A stretch of DNA of 64,000 bases from Plantactinospora endophytica (GTDB taxonomy: Bacteria > Actinomycetota > Actinomycetes > Mycobacteriales > Micromonosporaceae). The stretch lies in contig NZ_BONW01000002.1 of the NCBI RefSeq assembly GCF_016862915.1, positions 310,001-374,000 of the forward strand, in the 5' to 3' direction. The notes beneath the pieces were generated by a model. It worked only from the letters and a program-made list of their open reading frames with translations. It was not told where the DNA came from and ran no database searches. The position numbers were made by a program, and so were the translations under genes. Positions 60,093 through 64,000 of this stretch are shown here, in pieces. Numbering within the stretch: the stretch's first letter is position 1; every line of letters begins with the position of its first letter.

Positions 60093-61271
60093 CTACCGCA
60101 GCGCCCGGAAGAAGGCGCGTACGTCGGCGGTGAAGAGGTCGGGTTCCTCCATCGCGGCGAAGTGGCCGCCCCGGTCGTACTCGGTCCAGTGCACGATGTT
60201 GTTGTCCCGGGCGGCGAGCCGGCGTACCGGTGCGGCGACGTCTCCGCCGAAGACCGCGACCCCGGTCGGCACGGTGAGCCGGCGCGGACCCTGGTCGCCG
60301 GCCGGATGGGCGGCCTCGTAGTAGTAGTTCGCCGACGAGCCGGCCGTGTCGGTGAGCCAGTAGAGCATCACGTTCGTCAGCAGCAGATCCCGGTCGACCG
60401 CGTCCTCCGGGACGTCGGCGGCGTCGGTCCACTCCTTGAACTTCTCCACTATCCAGGCGAGTTGCCCGACCGGCGAGTCGGTCAGCGCGTAGCTCAGCGT
60501 CTGCGGGCGGGTGCCCTGGATCCTGGCGTACCCGGACATCTCGGGTTCGGCCCGGAGCAGCCGGTCCAGCCGGGCCCGGTCGGCGTCGGTCAGCGCCGCC
60601 GCCTCGGCCGGGTCGCCGGAGGGGAGCGTGAGCAGGGTGTTCAGGTGCACTCCGAGGACGTGTCCGGCGTCGAGGATGCCGAGTTCCCGGCTGATCGCGT
60701 GACCCCAGTCGCCGCCCTGCGCGCCGTACCGGGCGTAGCCGAGCCGGCGCATCAGCTCGGCCCAGGCCCGGGCGACCCGGCCGACGTCCCAGCCCGGCTC
60801 GGCCAGTGGACCGGAGAGCCCGAACCCGGGAATGGAGGGTACGACCAGGTGGAACGCGTCGGTCGGCTCGGCACCGTACCGGCGCGGGTCGGTGAGCGGG
60901 CCGAGCACGTCGAGGAACTCCACGATCGACCCGGGCCAGCCGTGCGTCACCACCAGCGGCAGCGCGTCGGGCTCCGGCGAGCGTACGTGCAGGAAGTGCA
61001 CCCGGGCGCCGTCGATCGTGGTGGTGAACTGCGGTATCCCGTTGAGTCGGGACTCCTGCCGGCGCCAGTCGTAGCCGGTCCGCCAGTACTCGACGAGTTC
61101 CCGCAGGTAGCGCAGTGGCACCCCGCGCCGCCAGGGGGTGTCCGGGATCTCGGTCGGCCAGCGTGTCCCGGCCAGCCGTCGGCGCAGCTCGGCCAGTTCG
61201 GCATCGGCCACCTCCAGCCGGTACGGCCGGATGCCCGCCTCGGCGCGGACCGTCGTGGCGCCGCCGGTCAC
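60093..61271 (-). CDS. Epoxide hydrolase (EHN-type alpha/beta hydrolase)
   Basis: A 392-residue alpha/beta hydrolase with the epoxide-hydrolase N-terminal domain (IRPYRLEVADAELAELRRRL ... YLRELVEYWRTGYDWRRQE). The core has the oxyanion-hole motif HGWPGS, nucleophile Asp in QGGDWGHAI, lid region, and GGHFAAMEEP with the catalytic His. It hydrolyses epoxides to diols. GTG start overlapping the regulator stop (GTGA), so both form one operon read from the nested palindrome upstream. Confidence 0.93.
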   Translation of the reverse strand: MTGGATTVRAEAGIRPYRLEVADAELAELRRRLAGTRWPTEIPDTPWRRGVPLRYLRELVEYWRTGYDWRRQESRLNGIPQFTTTIDGARVHFLHVRSPEPDALPLVVTHGWPGSIVEFLDVLGPLTDPRRYGAEPTDAFHLVVPSIPGFGLSGPLAEPGWDVGRVARAWAELMRRLGYARYGAQGGDWGHAISRELGILDAGHVLGVHLNTLLTLPSGDPAEAAALTDADRARLDRLLRAEPEMSGYARIQGTRPQTLSYALTDSPVGQLAWIVEKFKEWTDAADVPEDAVDRDLLLTNVMLYWLTDTAGSSANYYYEAAHPAGDQGPRRLTVPTGVAVFGGDVAAPVRRLAARDNNIVHWTEYDRGGHFAAMEEPDLFTADVRAFFRALR

Positions 61272-61747
61272 GACCGCTCCCCGTCGGCGTGCTGCGGCTC
61301 GGCCGTGCTGGCGTGCTGGGGCTCGTTGCCGTCGGCGTGCTGGGGCTCGGCGGTGGCGGCGTGCTGGGGCTCGTTGCCGTCGGTGTGCTGCGGCTCGGCG
61401 GTGGCGGCCTCCCGCTCACCGAGCCAGCGGGTGTGGGTCTCCCAGGCCGACTGTTTGCTGGTGGCGAGGGCGGCGCCGATCTGCGTCCAGGAGGCACCGG
61501 TCGCGCGGGCGGTGCGGACCGTCAACTGCCGGCCGTAGGCCGCCTTCCGCACGAGCACCTCGCCCAGGGCGAGCAGCTCCAACGCCTCCTCCCGGCTCAG
61601 TGGCCGGGCGTCGGGGTCGTCCGTCTCGGTCTCGTCGTCGGGGTCGCCGGTGGCCGGGGCGAGGGCGTCCCGGAGCCGGAGCTGGTCGTATCGGGCGGCG
61701 GCCGTCAGCAGGGTGAACCGCTGTTCCAACTCGTCGGGAGTGCTCAT
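61268..61747 (-). CDS. Small HTH-like protein with C-terminal Gln-His repeats
   Basis: A 159-residue protein. A helical N-terminus (DELEQRFTLLTAAARYDQL) is followed by an acidic linker and an HTH-like segment at about 100-125 (ARATGASWTQIGAALATSKQ), as in small actinobacterial DNA-binding proteins. The last 45 residues are 16-residue repeats (TAEPQHADGNEPQHAA and variants). It probably binds the 48-bp nested palindrome directly upstream and controls the epoxide-hydrolase operon. The DNA repeat reaches nearly to the stop codon, as in several genes here. Confidence 0.75.
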   Translation of the reverse strand: MSTPDELEQRFTLLTAAARYDQLRLRDALAPATGDPDDETETDDPDARPLSREEALELLALGEVLVRKAAYGRQLTVRTARATGASWTQIGAALATSKQSAWETHTRWLGEREAATAEPQHTDGNEPQHAATAEPQHADGNEPQHASTAEPQHADGERS

Positions 61748-61762
61748 GCACCCCACTCTGCC

Positions 61763-61810
61763 GTCAAGTCACCCTAACGTCAAGCTAACCTGACGTCAGG
61801 GTGACTTGAC
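61763..61810. promoter_or_regulatory. 48-bp nested palindrome before the HTH/epoxide-hydrolase operon
   Basis: The outer arms GTCAAGTCACCCT (61763-61775) and AGGGTGACTTGAC (61798-61810) are perfect 13-bp inverted repeats. Inside them ACGTCA (61777-61782) and TGACGT (61791-61796) form a second palindrome. All half-sites share GTCA/TGAC. It starts 16 bp before the ATG of the HTH-like gene (minus). Confidence 0.85.
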
Positions 61811-61869
61811 GAGGAGCTACGAGTGCGTGAGCGTGGTCTGATGAGAAGTTGCGAGGTGCGTCAGCGTGG

Positions 61870-63384
61870 CTAGGAGGTGGAGCCGGCCGGCGTAGCCTTC
61901 TCGACCAGCGACGGCTGCTCGACGCCGGCACCGGAAAGGTCCGAGGCAGCGGCGAGCTCGGCCCGGCGCCAGAGCTCCCACATCAGCTCCACCGGAAGCT
62001 GACGGTGCCGGGCCGCCGTCTCCCGGACGGTCGGATGCCCCGGGTGCGGGTCGTGGCCCGGCAGCGGACTCGGGTCGGCGAGCCGGGCCTCGAACTCCGC
62101 CCGCGACGGCGTGGCCGGTGGGTCGAGCCGGGCGGCCAGCGCCGGATCGGGATCGTCCGCCAGCAGCGCCAACTGCGCCTCGGTCAGCCGATCCGAGAGG
62201 TACGCGAGCCAGCGGTGGGAGCTGTCGTCCGAACGCACGAGCTGGTCGACGACCTCGGCCGGGAACCGGGGATTACGGACCATCGCGACCGCACTGCGGC
62301 CACTCCAGGTCCGGACCATCTCCACCAGCAGCTCCACCGGTACCCGCTCGGGATTGTGCTCGGCCAGCAGCAGCCGGACCGCGAAGTCCTCGTCGGTCGC
62401 GAGCCGTCGTACCGTCTCCGGCGCCAGCCCGGGAATGCCGGCCACCGTCCGGCGGTAGCGGACGTGCCGGGCCCGCGAGTACCTGTCGAGCAGCTCCACG
62501 TCGTCGCGGTGCTCCCACAGCCACTCGACCGGGTACGTCCGCAACTGCCGGTCCCGGGTGTCGTCGATCCCGTTCACGAACTCGATCGGCAGATGGCTGC
62601 GGTTCAGCAGCGCCGCCGTGACCCCCGGGTCCGAATCGCGGGCGAGCCGCCCGACCAGGTCGTGGGGGAGATCGGGGTTGCCTGCCACCGCACGCCGAAC
62701 CTGGGGGTCGGGATCGGTGACCAGGGTGTGCGCGAGTTCCGGAGTCAGCGGGACGACGGGCACGGCCGCCAGCCGGACGTCCGGGTCGGCGAGGAGCTGC
62801 GGAACGAGGTCCGACGGCGGCCGGAAACGCTCGGTCCGCAACGCCTGGCGGCGTACGTCGGCGTCCGGGTGCGCCAACAGCCGGTGGTACGTCCCGGTCG
62901 CCTCGTCATCCGCGCCGAACCGGAGGATCGCCCGGTCCCGCAGTTGCGGGTGGGCCCGCCGGGCAACCGCCCGCTTGAGCTGTTCCGGTGCCTCCGGACT
63001 GGTCAGCAGCTCGCCCTGGACCATCGGGTCGTCGTCCCGGGCCAGGACGGCGTACGCCGCCTCCGGGACGTAGTACGGCAGTCGGTTGAGCACCTCCTGC
63101 GGCCGGACCACGATCCACAACCGGACCTGTGGATCCGGGTCGCCGGCCAACCGCACCAGCAGTTCGTCGGAAATGAGGCAGCAGGCCAGTTCCTGGCGTA
63201 CCCGGGCATGGGCACTGTCGGCGAGCACGGTCGCCACCGGGAGCGACATCGGCGTGTACCGGCGAGCGGCGATCAGGTCGAGTTGGAGTTGCCTGTCGTT
63301 CGTCGCGGCCATCGCGATCAGCAGGTCGTCGGGGACGGACGGGTTGGCGGCCAGGGCGGGGGCGATCCAGCGGTCGTCAGTCAC
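61870..63384 (-). CDS. Large leucine-rich-variant/HEAT-like repeat protein
   Basis: A 504-residue soluble protein made of about 20 short helical repeats of the form LA.DPDP.VR..vA..P..P..l (for example LLVRLAGDPDPQVRLWIVVR, LAHTLVTDPDPQVRRAVAGN, VRRLATDEDFAVRLLLAEHN), like LRV/HEAT proteins. The concave surface is rich in Arg and Asp. Such proteins bind other proteins or nucleic acid; no partner is visible. The GTG start is 8 nt downstream of TAAACT (minus), suggesting a leaderless transcript. No TM or signal segment. Confidence 0.8.
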   Translation of the reverse strand: MTDDRWIAPALAANPSVPDDLLIAMAATNDRQLQLDLIAARRYTPMSLPVATVLADSAHARVRQELACCLISDELLVRLAGDPDPQVRLWIVVRPQEVLNRLPYYVPEAAYAVLARDDDPMVQGELLTSPEAPEQLKRAVARRAHPQLRDRAILRFGADDEATGTYHRLLAHPDADVRRQALRTERFRPPSDLVPQLLADPDVRLAAVPVVPLTPELAHTLVTDPDPQVRRAVAGNPDLPHDLVGRLARDSDPGVTAALLNRSHLPIEFVNGIDDTRDRQLRTYPVEWLWEHRDDVELLDRYSRARHVRYRRTVAGIPGLAPETVRRLATDEDFAVRLLLAEHNPERVPVELLVEMVRTWSGRSAVAMVRNPRFPAEVVDQLVRSDDSSHRWLAYLSDRLTEAQLALLADDPDPALAARLDPPATPSRAEFEARLADPSPLPGHDPHPGHPTVRETAARHRQLPVELMWELWRRAELAAASDLSGAGVEQPSLVEKATPAGSTS

Positions 63385-63392
63385 GAGCGTCG

Positions 63393-63398
63393 AGTTTA
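63393..63398 (-). promoter_or_regulatory. -10 element (TAAACT) of a leaderless transcript
   Basis: On the minus strand TAAACT lies 8 nt before the GTG of the repeat-protein gene, and no ribosome site is present. Confidence 0.45.
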
Positions 63399-63567
63399 GG
63401 AACGCAAAACCGCTGGTCAACAGGGCTGTTTGCCCGAGTGGCCGGGGTTGGGTCCTGCGGTACGCTATCGGTGGCGTTAACTCCGGTCGCGGTACGCACC
63501 CGAGCCCGAGTCCCCGGTGTGTCGTTAGTCCACGACGACGGCCTTCACCGCGACCAAGGAGCATTCG

Positions 63568-63978
63568 GTGCCGACTCGACTCAATCCCTATCTCAGCTTC
63601 AACGGCAATGCCCGCGAGGCGATGGAGTTCTACCAGCGCGTCTTCGGCGGCATGTTGACGGTCAACACGTTCGGCGAGTTCGGCACCGAGGGCGCGCAGG
63701 CCGACCAGGTCATGCACGCGATGCTGGAGACGGACAGCGGGTTCACCCTGATGGGCTCGGACGTGCCGCCCGAGATGGACTACACCCCGGGCAACACCAT
63801 CACGGTGAGCCTGAGCGGCGACGACGGCGACGAGTTGCGCGGCTACTGGACCGCGCTCTCCGACGGCGGCATCGTCGCGGTTCCGCTCGAACCGCAGATG
63901 TGGGGCGACGAGTTCGGCGCCTGCGTCGACCGGTTCGGCATCTCCTGGATGGTCAACATCTCCTCGCCGCGTACCTGA
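63568..63978 (+). CDS. VOC-family protein (PhnB-like)
   Basis: A 136-residue protein with the glyoxalase/bleomycin-resistance fold: LNPYLSFNGNAREAMEFYQR, VFGG, VMHAMLETDSGFTLMGSD, TVSLSGDDGDELRGYW, WGDEFGACVDRFGISWMVN. This PhnB/YdcE-like subgroup is structural kin of 3-demethylubiquinone methyltransferase-like proteins, but its function is undetermined. GTG start with AAGGAG 6-7 nt upstream. Confidence 0.92.
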   Translation: MPTRLNPYLSFNGNAREAMEFYQRVFGGMLTVNTFGEFGTEGAQADQVMHAMLETDSGFTLMGSDVPPEMDYTPGNTITVSLSGDDGDELRGYWTALSDGGIVAVPLEPQMWGDEFGACVDRFGISWMVNISSPRT

Positions 63979-63999
63979 GCGAGCCCTGGCGGCTCGCTC
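63977..63999 (+). terminator. Terminator overlapping the VOC stop codon
   Basis: GAGCGAGCC-CTGGC-GGCTCGCTC is a perfect 9-bp stem. Its first bases are part of the TGA stop, so translation would disrupt it up to termination. Confidence 0.7.
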
Positions 64000-64000
64000 C

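Overview
This window is a high-GC (about 70% by eye) Gram-positive actinomycete chromosome, most likely a member of the Micromonosporaceae. The reasons are GTG starts, GTGA/ATGA/TGATG stop-start overlaps, leaderless TANNNT promoters, a fused SucA/SucB enzyme (Kgd), DUF5753/DUF397 pairs, an F420-type PPOX protein, a DUF6104 protein and LppX/LprAFG-type lipoproteins. I found no rRNA, tRNA, CRISPR array, insertion sequence or prophage module. The family names come from recognising motifs, not from a database search.

Layout. 0-1.2 kb: the start of an MMPL transporter running off the left edge, divergent from a small membrane protein across a duplicated 41-bp operator. 1.3-7.1 kb: kgd and a two-gene ABC-2 transporter, all on the minus strand. 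7.4-9.5 kb: an ornithine-lipid-type acyltransferase pair (olsB-olsA). 9.6-15.6 kb: a DUF4097-PadR pair, then a response regulator, histidine kinase and HtrA protease arranged like mprA-mprB-pepD. 15.9-17.9 kb: a triple-BON protein and a GT4 glycosyltransferase. 18-22.8 kb: an unusual three-gene set: a 1140-residue PqqD/M50-protease/sensor-like membrane protein, a small Cys-rich protein, and a protein with a leader-like N-terminus ending in Gly-Gly and a C-terminus of DxDxDG repeats. 23-27.2 kb: an orphan MalK-type ATPase, a NADAR protein and a Ser/Thr kinase. 27.5-35 kb: patatin lipase plus acyltransferase, CutA, a 1256-residue polytopic protein and a fatty-acid desaturase. 35-40.9 kb: two tandem lipoproteins, a pterin dehydratase overlapping an FHA gene, and ddaH-rocD. 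41-44 kb: membrane and cellulose-binding proteins. 44.4-49.7 kb: a duplicated XRE/DUF5753 locus on both sides of an AbiEii-like nucleotidyltransferase. 50-64 kb: a hotdog protein, a parallel beta-helix hydrolase, an oxidoreductase/AraC pair, GNAT, PPOX, a heterodimeric ABC exporter with one strongly degenerate ATP site, an epoxide-hydrolase operon under a 48-bp nested palindrome, a large repeat protein and a VOC protein.

How the parts fit. Several regulators sit next to their likely operators: palindromes before the PadR/DUF4097 unit, 11-bp direct repeats before both the response regulator and the HtrA gene, GTAAT half-sites before both XRE copies, and the nested palindrome before the epoxide-hydrolase operon. 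Lipid and envelope functions recur: ornithine-lipid enzymes, patatin/acyltransferase, desaturase, LppX-like lipoproteins, HtrA stress protease.

Two signals stand out. The first is the PqqD-M50/leader-like gene set, my best candidate for an undescribed system (probably peptide or protein maturation). The second is a recurring pattern: private tandem repeats (unit 15-57 bp, a different sequence each time) that begin on or just after stop codons of at least eight genes.
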